Assembly (NCBI RefSeq): GCF_019449275.2
Contig: NZ_JAHZQZ020000011.1
Coordinates: 186,001-250,000, forward strand
DNA: 64,000 nucleotides
From: Microbacterium sp. HD4P20
GTDB taxonomy: Bacteria > Actinomycetota > Actinomycetes > Actinomycetales > Microbacteriaceae
Direction of reading: 5' to 3'
Below the pieces are notes generated by a model. That model did not search any database. It saw only the letters and a program-made list of their open reading frames with translations, and was not told the origin of the DNA. Shown piece by piece: positions 18,102 through 26,120 of this stretch (positions are counted from its first letter, which is position 1; each line of letters opens with the position of its first letter). Position numbers and translations under genes: made by a program.

Positions 18102-18172
18102 TGCCGAGAACAGGTGTTCCGGCGGAGGCAGGTCACTCCGCCGCTGATCATCCTGTGCCGGGCAGAACACCT
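18102..18172. repeat. palindromic repeat in a convergent gap
   Basis: TTGCCGAGAACAGGTGT (18102-18118) is followed by TCCGGCGGAGGCAGG and, ~25 bases on, by partly complementary CCTGTGCC and AGAACACCT (18151-18171). The first 17 bases recur exactly at 49467-49483, and the next part resembles 6115-6140. It lies between the convergent synthetase and flotillin genes and may act as a terminator. Confidence 0.55.
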
Positions 18173-18200
18173 CATCCGCCGTTCGCGACCGCCGGCGCGA

Positions 18201-19694
18201 TCAGTCGGTGCCGGCGAGCGCGCCGGGCGCGGTCTTGGCCCCGTCGCCGGTGGCGTCGATGCCCGTCGCCTTCAACGCGAAAGCCTGCATCAGGGTGTTG
18301 AGGTCGAGACCGGTGAGGTTCTTCACGACCTCAGTGCCCTCGCCGAGCACCTTGCCGACGGTCTTGGTCAGATCCGACGCGCCGTCGGTCGAGATCACCG
18401 TGAGCTTGTCGATCGAGGCGATCGGCTCGGCCGCGGCCCGCACGATCTCGGGCAGGCGCGAGATGATCTCCTGCGCGAGGGCGGCCTCGCCGTACTTCTG
18501 CAGCGCGAGCGCCTTGGCATCCGTCGACGCCGCCTCGGCAAGACCCTCGGCCTGGATCGCCGACGCTCGGGCGTCACCCTCGGCACGGATACCCGCGGCC
18601 AGCGCGACCTGCTTGTCGCGCTCGGCCTCGCCCGAGAAGCGGACGGCGGTGGCGGATGCCTCGGCGTCCTGCACCGCTGCGACCTTGTTCGCCTCGGCGA
18701 TCTTGGTGCGCTTGTACGCGTCGGCCTCGGTTGCGGCGTTCGCGGCATCGCGCAGGGCCGTCGCGCGCTGCACCTCTGCATAGGCCTCGGCCTCGGCAGG
18801 CTTGCGGATCTCGATGTCGAGGCGCTCCTGCGTCACGAGCGCCTGCTCGGTGAGGGCCTCGCGTTCCTGCATCGCGACGAGCTTGTCCTGCTCGGCGGTG
18901 GCCAGCTGTCCGGAGGCTTGCGCTTCGGCGTTCGCCCGGTCGGTCTCGGCCTTGATGACGGCCTGCTTGAGGCTGAGCGCCTTCTGGCGCTCGGCGATCT
19001 GCTCGGCAGCCTCGATGCGGGCGAACTCGCTGGCACGGGCGGCCTCTGCCTCACTGATCTCCGCGACCTGGCGGGCGCGCGCGGCCTCGGCGCGACCGAG
19101 GTTGGCGAGGTAGTCGCTGCCAGGGGTCGAGATGTCGCTGATGTTGAGCAGGTCCACCTGCAGACCCTGCTCGACCAGGTCGGTCTTGGTCTCGGCGACG
19201 ACGCGGTCCGACAGACCCTTGCGGTCGGAGATGATCTGCTCGATCGTCATGTCGCCGATGATCGAGCGCAGCGAGCCTTCGAGCGACTCCTTGATGATCT
19301 CGGTGAGCGCGCCCTGCTGCGACAGGAATCGCTGAGCCGCACGCCGCACGCCGTCCTCGGTGCCCGACACCTTGAAGTTGATCGACGCCTTGATCGCGAT
19401 CTTGATGCGGTTCTTGTCGACGCCTTCGACGGTGATGCCGATCTGACGCTGCTCGAGCGAGATCGAGAAGCCCTGCTGCAGGATCGGCCACACGAAGGTG
19501 CGGCCACCGATGACGACGCGCTGGCCGGTGCCGCCCTCGCCGGGCGCGGGCCTGCCGGCGCCGCGGCCGACGATCACGAGGGCTTCGTTCGGAGGGACGC
19601 GGCGGATGCGGCGCGCGATGAAGGTGATGAGGCCGAGGACGGCGACGATGAGTGCGACGACGGCGATGACCTGGATGAGCGTCGGATCGAGCAT
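18201..19694 (-). CDS. flotillin-family SPFH membrane scaffold protein
   Basis: A 497-residue flotillin. A single N-terminal membrane segment (residues ~5-27) is followed by RRVPPNEALVIVGRG and an SPFH/PHB domain (~35-190). A long Ala/Glu-rich coiled coil with repeated E-A pairs follows (~195-400), then a short C-terminal region. Flotillins organise membrane microdomains and act with NfeD partners. The NfeD-like gene ends 48 bases upstream on the same strand, giving the usual two-gene unit. ATG at 19694 has a GGAAGG-type site upstream (CCGGAAGGTCACC). Confidence 0.92.
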   Translation of the reverse strand: MLDPTLIQVIAVVALIVAVLGLITFIARRIRRVPPNEALVIVGRGAGRPAPGEGGTGQRVVIGGRTFVWPILQQGFSISLEQRQIGITVEGVDKNRIKIAIKASINFKVSGTEDGVRRAAQRFLSQQGALTEIIKESLEGSLRSIIGDMTIEQIISDRKGLSDRVVAETKTDLVEQGLQVDLLNISDISTPGSDYLANLGRAEAARARQVAEISEAEAARASEFARIEAAEQIAERQKALSLKQAVIKAETDRANAEAQASGQLATAEQDKLVAMQEREALTEQALVTQERLDIEIRKPAEAEAYAEVQRATALRDAANAATEADAYKRTKIAEANKVAAVQDAEASATAVRFSGEAERDKQVALAAGIRAEGDARASAIQAEGLAEAASTDAKALALQKYGEAALAQEIISRLPEIVRAAAEPIASIDKLTVISTDGASDLTKTVGKVLGEGTEVVKNLTGLDLNTLMQAFALKATGIDATGDGAKTAPGALAGTD

Positions 19695-19742
19695 GGTGAC
19701 CTTCCGGATGCCGGCAATCGGCGGGTTCGAGGGGGTGGAGGA

Positions 19743-20210
19743 CTATTCGGCGACGACTTTGACGCGTGTGCCCGAGTGCTCGACGACGCGGATGCGGACG
19801 CCTTCGGGGATCAGGGCCTCGGAGTACGCGAGGCGTCGCTCGACCTCGCCGGGGCCGTCGAGGCTCACTTCGCCGCCGGCGGGCGTGATGTCAGAGCGCG
19901 ACACCCCGGTCAGACCGAGCGCCGAGAGCGGAACCCCGTCGGATGACCGGGTGAGCCGCTTCACGAAGAACACGGCGACGAGGTAGGCCAGTACGGCCAG
20001 CACCACGGCGAGGACGTAGGCCCACACCGTGTCGAGTCCTGCCGTGTAGGTCAGCACGCCGGATGCCCCGAACACGACCGCGGCGACGCCCAGAGCGGTG
20101 CCCGAGATGGCGCCGTCGCCGATTTCGAAGTGGTCGAAGATGTCGCCGACGATCAGCGAGATGAGCAGGACGGCGAGGCCGATCCCACCGACGATGAGGA
20201 AGGGCAGCAT
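19743..20210 (-). CDS. NfeD-like membrane protein, flotillin partner
   Basis: A 155-residue protein with a short outside N-terminus, hydrophobic segments at residues ~5-22, ~36-58 and ~62-85, and a soluble OB-fold-like C-terminal domain (~95-155) with the Gly-Val-Ser-Arg-Ser and RIRVVEHSGTRVKVV strands seen in truncated NfeD/YuaF proteins. There is no ClpP-like protease domain. It precedes the flotillin gene by 48 bases and is probably cotranscribed, so it likely helps position or assemble the flotillin. Confidence 0.82.
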   Translation of the reverse strand: MLPFLIVGGIGLAVLLISLIVGDIFDHFEIGDGAISGTALGVAAVVFGASGVLTYTAGLDTVWAYVLAVVLAVLAYLVAVFFVKRLTRSSDGVPLSALGLTGVSRSDITPAGGEVSLDGPGEVERRLAYSEALIPEGVRIRVVEHSGTRVKVVAE

Positions 20211-20290
20211 GTGGACTCCACGGCGAGGGGCGGGTGTGCCCCCACCCTACAGACGCGCCGCCGCGCCGCGCCGCCCGATTGTGGACAACG

Positions 20291-21448
20291 TCACTGTTCC
20301 CGCCTGCGGAGTCTCAGCGCGAGGCTTGCCGCCGCGGCGGCGACGACGCCCGACGCGATGAAGGCGGGAGTGCTTCCGACCGCGGTGATGAGCCACCCGG
20401 CCGCTGCCGCACCGGCGGCTTGCCCGAGCACCAGCACGATGAACAGGAGGGCCGTGCCGGCGGGTGCGCGAGCGGGGTCGATGAGCGAGGTCCACCCGAT
20501 GAGCGCGCTCGTGGCGGCGGTGTACGCCCACCCGAAGACGACGCACATCAGGATCGCAACCGGGGCGATCACGGCGGCCAGCACGAGTGCCGTCGAAGCG
20601 GCGGCGAGGGCGCCGCACGTCAGCGCCCACGTGGCCCGCGGCCCCAGCCGACCCGTCCATCGGGCCGTAGCGATCACCGAGGCGCCGCCGACTCCCAGTG
20701 CGATCCACGCCAGGGTCGACGTGGACTCCGGCATGCCCGACGCCACCAGGAGCACTCTGCCGTAGTTCCAGACCGCGGCGGACGCCGTGCCGAGCAGCAG
20801 TGCGGCGGCGATGACGCGTCCGTGTGCGACGTACCACCCCGGCGGCGGAAGCGGCCGGCTGCGCGGGAGCGGCGCCTGGCTCGTCCGGTCGAGCAGCAGC
20901 ACGACGGCGGCGACGGCGACCGTGAAGCCGGCCGTCAGGAACCATGCGATCCGCCATTGCGGCAGGAGCACCAGGGCGAGCAGCCCGGCGGCGACAAGGC
21001 CCGGCCCGGTCCCGGCATTCACCATCGCCTGCGCTCGGCCGACGCCCGGCGCGGTCACGTTCCGCTCGATGACGGTCACCAGTGCCGGCGAGGCGAGCCC
21101 TGCCCCCGCAGAGCCTGCGATCGCGAAGACCGCGAACGCCGTGGCATCCGGCGCGCTCGCCATCCCGGCCGCTCCCAGACCGCCGGCCGCACCCGCCGCG
21201 ATCACGAGCGCTCGGGAGTGCCGCGACGCGGCGACGAACCCGGCCAGGGCGCCGACGCAGTAGACCAGGGACGCTCCGGCCGAGATCGCACCCGCCGTCG
21301 CGGCGTCGAGGTTCAGCTCGGCCTGGATGTCGGGCAGGAACAGGCCGTACGCGAGACGGATGAGACCGTACGTCGCCGCGATCAAGGCGATCCCGCTCGC
21401 GATGAGCGCGACCGGCGAGGCAGTCCTTAACGAAAACGCACGTTTCAC
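20291..21448 (-). CDS. MFS transporter (CynX/YbfB-like)
   Basis: A 385-residue, 12-segment MFS permease. It opens with a short Arg/Lys-rich cytoplasmic tail, then IASGIALIAATYGLIRLAYGLFLPDIQAEL, as in YbfB-like proteins. Substrate unknown. The start is GTG at 21448, seven bases after a TAGACT hexamer read on the minus strand (21461-21456). That hexamer overlaps the divergent TetR promoter by two bases, so the TetR protein probably represses both genes. A GAAAACG/CGTTTC near-palindrome at 21432-21446 is a candidate operator. Confidence 0.88.
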   Translation of the reverse strand: MKRAFSLRTASPVALIASGIALIAATYGLIRLAYGLFLPDIQAELNLDAATAGAISAGASLVYCVGALAGFVAASRHSRALVIAAGAAGGLGAAGMASAPDATAFAVFAIAGSAGAGLASPALVTVIERNVTAPGVGRAQAMVNAGTGPGLVAAGLLALVLLPQWRIAWFLTAGFTVAVAAVVLLLDRTSQAPLPRSRPLPPPGWYVAHGRVIAAALLLGTASAAVWNYGRVLLVASGMPESTSTLAWIALGVGGASVIATARWTGRLGPRATWALTCGALAAASTALVLAAVIAPVAILMCVVFGWAYTAATSALIGWTSLIDPARAPAGTALLFIVLVLGQAAGAAAAGWLITAVGSTPAFIASGVVAAAAASLALRLRRREQ

Positions 21449-21465
21449 TTTTGCGAGTCTAGGGT
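21432..21465. promoter_or_regulatory. overlapping divergent promoters of MFS and TetR genes
   Basis: On the plus strand TAGGGT (21460-21465) is exactly six bases before the TetR ATG. On the minus strand TAGACT (21461-21456) is seven bases before the MFS GTG. The two hexamers share the TA at 21460-21461. A near-palindromic GAAAACG CA CGTTTC at 21432-21446 could be the TetR operator. Confidence 0.55.
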
Positions 21466-21471
21466 GTGTTC

Positions 21472-22074
21472 ATGACGATCCGGGCGAGCACTGAGGTCAG
21501 GCTGCTGGATGCTGCCGACGACCTGTTCTTCTCTCGCGGTATCGCCGCGACGCCCGTCGACGCGATTCTCGAGCGGGCCGGTGTGTCGCCGGCGACGCTG
21601 TATCGCGGGTACGCCAGTAAAGAGGCGCTCCTCGCAGCCACGCTGAGGCGTCGCCATGAGGCCTGGCTGCAGGTCTGGGACGACGCGGTCGCGCGGCAGC
21701 ACACCGACGAGGAGCGGCTTCTCGCGGTCTTCGATGCGCTCGATGAGTTCCGCACGCGGCCCCTGGGCTCACGGTGGTGCGCCTTCCTGGGGTCTGCCGC
21801 CGAGTACGCCGACGCGCCGGCCGAGGTCGCCCAGGCCGTGCACGACGACACCCGCGCGCTGCGCAGCCGGCTCGCCGAGCTTGCTCAGCCCCTCTGCGGT
21901 GATTCGGCCGGCGAACTGGCGGAGCAGCTGCTCCTCGTCGTCACCGGCGACCTCGCGATGCGGCTGCGCGATCCGGCTCACACGACCGCGATCGCTCGCC
22001 GCATCGCCGCGGTCCTCGTCGCCGCCGCACGAGAGAAGGCCGAGCTCGGCGGATCTCGACGCGGCCTCAGGTGA
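21472..22074 (+). CDS. TetR-family transcriptional regulator
   Basis: A 200-residue repressor. The N-terminal helix-turn-helix (residues ~8-55) reads LLDAADDLFFSRGIAATPVDAILERAG then VSPATLYRGYASKEALL, the TetR signature. The C-terminal ligand domain has the CAFLGSAAEYADAP stretch of the group. It likely controls the divergent MFS gene and itself. ATG at 21472 is chosen because it lies exactly six bases after TAGGGT; an in-frame GTG two codons earlier is possible. Its 3' end overlaps the convergent LysE gene by 8 bases. Confidence 0.9.
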   Translation: MTIRASTEVRLLDAADDLFFSRGIAATPVDAILERAGVSPATLYRGYASKEALLAATLRRRHEAWLQVWDDAVARQHTDEERLLAVFDALDEFRTRPLGSRWCAFLGSAAEYADAPAEVAQAVHDDTRALRSRLAELAQPLCGDSAGELAEQLLLVVTGDLAMRLRDPAHTTAIARRIAAVLVAAAREKAELGGSRRGLR

Positions 22075-22696
22075 CAGCTCGCCGCGACGTCGCGAGCCAC
22101 GCGGCCATCGCCAGCATCACGCCGCCGCACACGCGTTCGATCCAGACGGCGCCGCGCTTCTTGAGCATGCGGATCGCCTGTGAACCGAGCAGCGCGTAGG
22201 CGAACATGATCGCGAAGTCGAGCGCGCAGAACACCATCCCGATCACGACGTATTGGGCCAGCTGCGAAGACCCGGGCGCGATGAACTGAGGAAGCAGGGC
22301 GCCGACGAACAGGTACCCCTTCGGATTGGTCACCGCGACCAGAAAGCTCTTGAGGAACAGCGCTCCCCGTGCACCGCGCGGATCGGCGGCGGGATCACCG
22401 TGCAGCAGCGCCCCCCGAGAGAGGATCATGCGGATGCCGAGATAGGCGAGGTATGCCACGCCCACCCACTTCACGACCGAGAAGGCGACCTCGCTCGCTT
22501 GCAGCAGTGCGCCCAGCCCGATCCCCACCGCCACGACCAGCACGATGTCGGAGGCGACCGCGCCGAGCATGCCGAAGGTCGCCCGGCGCACGCCGTAGCG
22601 AGACCCGTTGGCAAGGGCGAGCAGCACGGTCGGCCCGGGTATCGCGATCGCCACCGAGGCGGCGATGGCGAAGGCCAGAACGGTCGTGAGCTCCAT
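22067..22696 (-). CDS. LysE/RhtB-family amino-acid exporter
   Basis: A 209-residue membrane protein with about six hydrophobic segments. It has the family N-terminus IAIPGPTVLLALANGSRYGVRR (residues ~17-38) and the central AVTNPKGYLF motif (~115-124). It exports an amino acid or related compound; which one is unknown. ATG at 22696 has a GCGGAGGA site five bases upstream. It is convergent with, and overlaps by 8 bases, the TetR gene. Confidence 0.9.
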   Translation of the reverse strand: MELTTVLAFAIAASVAIAIPGPTVLLALANGSRYGVRRATFGMLGAVASDIVLVVAVGIGLGALLQASEVAFSVVKWVGVAYLAYLGIRMILSRGALLHGDPAADPRGARGALFLKSFLVAVTNPKGYLFVGALLPQFIAPGSSQLAQYVVIGMVFCALDFAIMFAYALLGSQAIRMLKKRGAVWIERVCGGVMLAMAAWLATSRRAVT

Positions 22697-22835
22697 GCAT
22701 CCTCCGCAACTGGTGAGTGGCGCCGAGTGTAGCGACAGGCCGGTGCGCGACGCCATGCTCAGCTCCCGGTTGTCAAGGGCGTGGTTCTCGGGTCCGCAAC
22801 GGAGCACAGTCGAGGCACCGAGAGAGGAGACCGCC

Positions 22836-22991
22836 ATGAGCGATCAGCCCCGTGAACGCCACTCCGACGACATCGAGACCGACACCGCGCCCCCGACCGA
22901 GGCCGTGACAGACGAAGTGAAGGAAGACGCCGCGCGCGCCGAAGACCAACGTGAAGCCGCGTCGGATCGGCCGGCGCAGACCCACCCCTAA
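22836..22991 (+). CDS. small acidic hydrophilic protein
   Basis: A 51-residue protein that is almost entirely charged or polar (D, E, R, T, Q), with no hydrophobic core, so it is probably disordered. ATG at 22836 has a strong GAGAGGAGA site six bases upstream. It stands alone between divergent and convergent neighbours. I do not recognise a family; small acidic proteins of this type are common in Microbacteriaceae and may be stress-related, which is a guess. Confidence 0.6.
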   Translation: MSDQPRERHSDDIETDTAPPTEAVTDEVKEDAARAEDQREAASDRPAQTHP

Positions 22992-22999
22992 GACACGCG

Positions 23000-23569
23000 T
23001 CACGCGCCCTTCGCGGCCGCCTTCATCGCGCGCTTGTGCTCGCGCACGAGAGCGAGCGACTCGGGCGAGACGATGTCGGCGACGCTGCGGTGCGATGCGT
23101 CCTCGCCGTAGGGGGCGGATGCCTCACGCCAGCCGTCGCCGGAGTACCCGTACTGCTTGCCGAGCAGCGCGAGGAAGATCTTGGCCTTCTGTTCGCCGAA
23201 CCCCGGCAGCGCTTTGAGCCGCTTCAGAACGGTCTGCCCGTCCGGGTCGTCGCGGCGCCAGATCGCCGCCGCGTCGCCCGCCCAGTCCTGCGCGATCGCG
23301 GCGCATAGTGCTTGGACGCGGCCGGCCATCGATCCCGGGAACCGGTGCACGGCCGGCGTCGCTTTGAACAGCTCGGCGAACGCATCCTGGTCGAACGAGG
23401 CCAATGCCGAGGCATCCAGCGTTCCTGCGCGCTCCGCGATCTTGAGCGGACCGGCGAACGCGGTCTCCATCGCGACCTGCTGATCCAGCAGCATGCCGAT
23501 GAGCAGTGCGAGCGGGTCGTCGGTCAGCAGCTGATCGGCGGCGGCGTCGCCCGTGATGTGCAGCGTCAT
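23000..23569 (-). CDS. HhH-GPD-type base-excision-repair family protein
   Basis: A 189-residue protein of the actinobacterial HhH-GPD group. It starts MTLHITGDAAADQLLTDDPL, has LLIGMLLDQQVAME (residues ~22-35) like the first helices of Nth/AlkA folds, and a helix-hairpin-helix LKALPGFGEQKAKIFLALLG (~117-136) with the lysine expected of a bifunctional glycosylase/lyase. No FeS-cluster cysteines are present. It probably acts on damaged DNA bases; substrate unknown. ATG at 23569 lies exactly six bases after GAGACT (23581-23576), consistent with a leaderless mRNA. Divergent from the ABC operon. Confidence 0.8.
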   Translation of the reverse strand: MTLHITGDAAADQLLTDDPLALLIGMLLDQQVAMETAFAGPLKIAERAGTLDASALASFDQDAFAELFKATPAVHRFPGSMAGRVQALCAAIAQDWAGDAAAIWRRDDPDGQTVLKRLKALPGFGEQKAKIFLALLGKQYGYSGDGWREASAPYGEDASHRSVADIVSPESLALVREHKRAMKAAAKGA

Positions 23570-23678
23570 GCGCCCAGTCTCGCACCGCCGCGGTTCGGAG
23601 TCACGGCCGCGGCGAGGGGCGTCGGATAAGTTGGGCTGGATCACGTCGGCGCCAGACGAACCGCGGAGGACCGAGCCC

Positions 23679-26120
23679 ATGCCCGATCGCCGCGCGCCCT
23701 CGTCGGCGCGACTGCTCGGGGTGCGGGCGCGGGCGCGTGCCGGTCTGCTGGCCAGTGCCGCCGCGACGGTCGCGGTGGCGATCGCCACCGTGTGCCTCGT
23801 GCTGGGGTGGCTTGCCCGCGCCGCGGCGGGAGCAGGGGATCCGCCGCCCCCGGGAATGTCGGCCGACGAGGTCGCCGAGAACGTCGAGGCGGGCGCCGCG
23901 GCGCTTGCATCCGCCGCTCCGGCGCTCGTGCTGCTGGTGGCGATCCTCGCCGGCACGGCGGTCGCCCAGCTGGCCCGGCTCGTCTCGGCGGCACGTGAGC
24001 ACGAGACGGCCACGATCCGCGCCCGGGGGTTCTCACGCACCCAGGCCTGGGTGACGGATGCCGTCGAAGGAGTCGCCGTCGCCGTCGCCGGCGCCTTGCT
24101 CGGCGTGGCGCTCGCGGCCGGTCTCGCGGCATCCCTCGGCGGCACCGCGGGCGACGTCCTTGCGGCATGGCCGTGGGTTGCGGCCATGGCTCTCGTGCTG
24201 GCCCTCGTCTTCACGGTGGCGCTGCGACGCGGCGAACGCACCCGGTCGGCATCCCGTGTCGCGCGGGCGACGACGACGGCTGTGGTGGTGGTCGTGCTGC
24301 TGGCATCGGCACTGGTCGTCTGGCAGCTGCCGCTCGCCCGCGGCGAGGGATTCGACCCGATCGTCGCGATCGCGCCCGCCGTCGTGCTGATGGCGGGCGC
24401 ACTGGTCGCGCTGGCGGTCTTCAGCGCGGCAGCGGTCGCGTGGGCGCGACCGGCCGCCGCGTTCCCCTCGGTGCAGCCGGGCTATCCCGCGCGGCAGGTG
24501 GCGCGCCGCATCCCGATCTACGCCGTCGCCGTGCTGCTGGTGGCGCTCACGATCGCCCAGGCCGTCTTCGCCTCCGCATACAGCGCGACCTGGACGGCGA
24601 TGGCGACCGACTCTGCCGCGGTGCGCGCGGGTGCCGACCTGCGGGTCGACATGTCCCCGCAATCCGCCGACCCCGGTGACGTCGCCATGGCGGCGTCGGT
24701 GGGCGGTGTGGATGCGGCGGCGCCGGCTCTCGTCGAAGACATCGAGATCGGCGATGCCGACGCTCAGGTCGTCGCCGTTCCGGCACCCGGGATCGCCGCG
24801 GTCGTGACCTCGGCCGGCGGACTGGTGGACAAGAGCGCGCTGGCGGCGACGGCGGGACCCGTGGAGTCGGAACCTCCGAGTGACGCGCCCGCGGCCGAGG
24901 GAGGCGCGGGCGCCGTCGGTGACGCCGTGGTGGCCGAGCCGGTGCCGCTCGGCGACGGCGCTACGGGATTGCGCTTGACGGCGCGAGCCGTGTCGGAGGG
25001 CGAGCTCGCGCCGAGCCTCGCGCTCGCCGCCCTGGTGCTCGATGCGACCGGGGCCCCGGCCAGGCTCCTGCTCGAGGGCGACGCCAGAGTGAACGACGAC
25101 GGCTCGGTGACCCTCGTCGGTGAGGCCACGCTGCCCGACGGCACCGCACCGTGGCGGCTACTCGCCGTCGGCGCTGACCGCGGTCGGTCGTTCACCAGCC
25201 AGGCCGTTCGGGTGACACTCGAGACGGTGGAGGCCGTCGGCAGCGGCCCGGTCGACATCCAAGCCGAGGCGGAGTTTCCCGGTGGCGTCAATGACGTGAT
25301 CGTGTGGCTCGCCGACGGCGGCGAGCTCGCCTCCGGCGGCGGGCCCGACGGCGAGGCCCCCGCCGTCGCGGCGGTCGTCACGAGTGCTCTCGCGACGCAC
25401 CTGGGTATCAGCGAGGGCGACTCGTTCGAGTTCCGCTACGCCGGCACCGGTCGTCGGGGCGAGGCCACCGTGTCATCGATCGCCGATGTCGTGCCGGGCG
25501 CGTCCTCGTCGCTCGCCCTCTTCGCTCCGCTGGAGAGCCTGTTGGTATCCCAGTTGCAGCGCGGCTCGTCGATCGTCGACCCCAACTCGGTCTGGTCGGC
25601 GGGGGATCCGGCCGCCGATGACGACCTGAGCGCCGCCCTGGGGGATCGACCTGTCGCGACGGCCGTGCCGGGTGTCGCGTCCGACGTCGTGGGGTCCCTG
25701 GTGCCGGGCTGGTGGATCGCGACGGCCGGGGCGATCGCCCTGTCGCTGGTCGCGGCCTTCGCGATCGTGCAGACGCTCGCCATCGCCCGCCGTCGCGAGC
25801 TGGGAGTGCTGCGTGCGCTCGGCATCGATGGCCGAGCACAGGGGCGCATGCGTGCGGCCGAACTGGTCGGCGTGTTCGGCGCCGCACTGGTGCTCGGCGC
25901 GGTGACGGGCGGGCTCGCCTCGTGGCTCATCGTGCCCGAGCTGGTGCGCGCGGTGACTCCCGGCATCCTTCCCGTCGCCGGAGGCATCGCGTTCACGTGG
26001 GCGCCGCTCGGCGCGGCGGTCGCTCTGCTCGCCGCCGGTCTCGCGGTCATCGTCGTCGCCGTGACGCTCAGCGTCTCCCGCGCCGCCCGCAGCCGCACGG
26101 TGGGGGAGGACTCCCGATGA
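23679..26120 (+). CDS. FtsX-like ABC transporter permease, first of pair
   Basis: An 813-residue membrane protein. There are hydrophobic segments near residues ~18-45, ~80-105, ~130-170, ~185-235 and ~270-300, then a large extracytoplasmic region (~310-690) holding an MacB-PCD-like beta-rich domain, and a C-terminal FtsX core of three to four segments (~690-800) with IVQTLAIARRRELGVLRALG, the FtsX coupling helix. ATG at 23679 has a GGAGGA site nine bases upstream, and TAAGTT at 23627-23632 is a possible -10. First gene of a four-gene operon with a second permease and two ATPases; the likely task is export or extraction of a lipid, lipoprotein or peptide. Confidence 0.85.
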   Translation: MPDRRAPSSARLLGVRARARAGLLASAAATVAVAIATVCLVLGWLARAAAGAGDPPPPGMSADEVAENVEAGAAALASAAPALVLLVAILAGTAVAQLARLVSAAREHETATIRARGFSRTQAWVTDAVEGVAVAVAGALLGVALAAGLAASLGGTAGDVLAAWPWVAAMALVLALVFTVALRRGERTRSASRVARATTTAVVVVVLLASALVVWQLPLARGEGFDPIVAIAPAVVLMAGALVALAVFSAAAVAWARPAAAFPSVQPGYPARQVARRIPIYAVAVLLVALTIAQAVFASAYSATWTAMATDSAAVRAGADLRVDMSPQSADPGDVAMAASVGGVDAAAPALVEDIEIGDADAQVVAVPAPGIAAVVTSAGGLVDKSALAATAGPVESEPPSDAPAAEGGAGAVGDAVVAEPVPLGDGATGLRLTARAVSEGELAPSLALAALVLDATGAPARLLLEGDARVNDDGSVTLVGEATLPDGTAPWRLLAVGADRGRSFTSQAVRVTLETVEAVGSGPVDIQAEAEFPGGVNDVIVWLADGGELASGGGPDGEAPAVAAVVTSALATHLGISEGDSFEFRYAGTGRRGEATVSSIADVVPGASSSLALFAPLESLLVSQLQRGSSIVDPNSVWSAGDPAADDDLSAALGDRPVATAVPGVASDVVGSLVPGWWIATAGAIALSLVAAFAIVQTLAIARRRELGVLRALGIDGRAQGRMRAAELVGVFGAALVLGAVTGGLASWLIVPELVRAVTPGILPVAGGIAFTWAPLGAAVALLAAGLAVIVVAVTLSVSRAARSRTVGEDSR

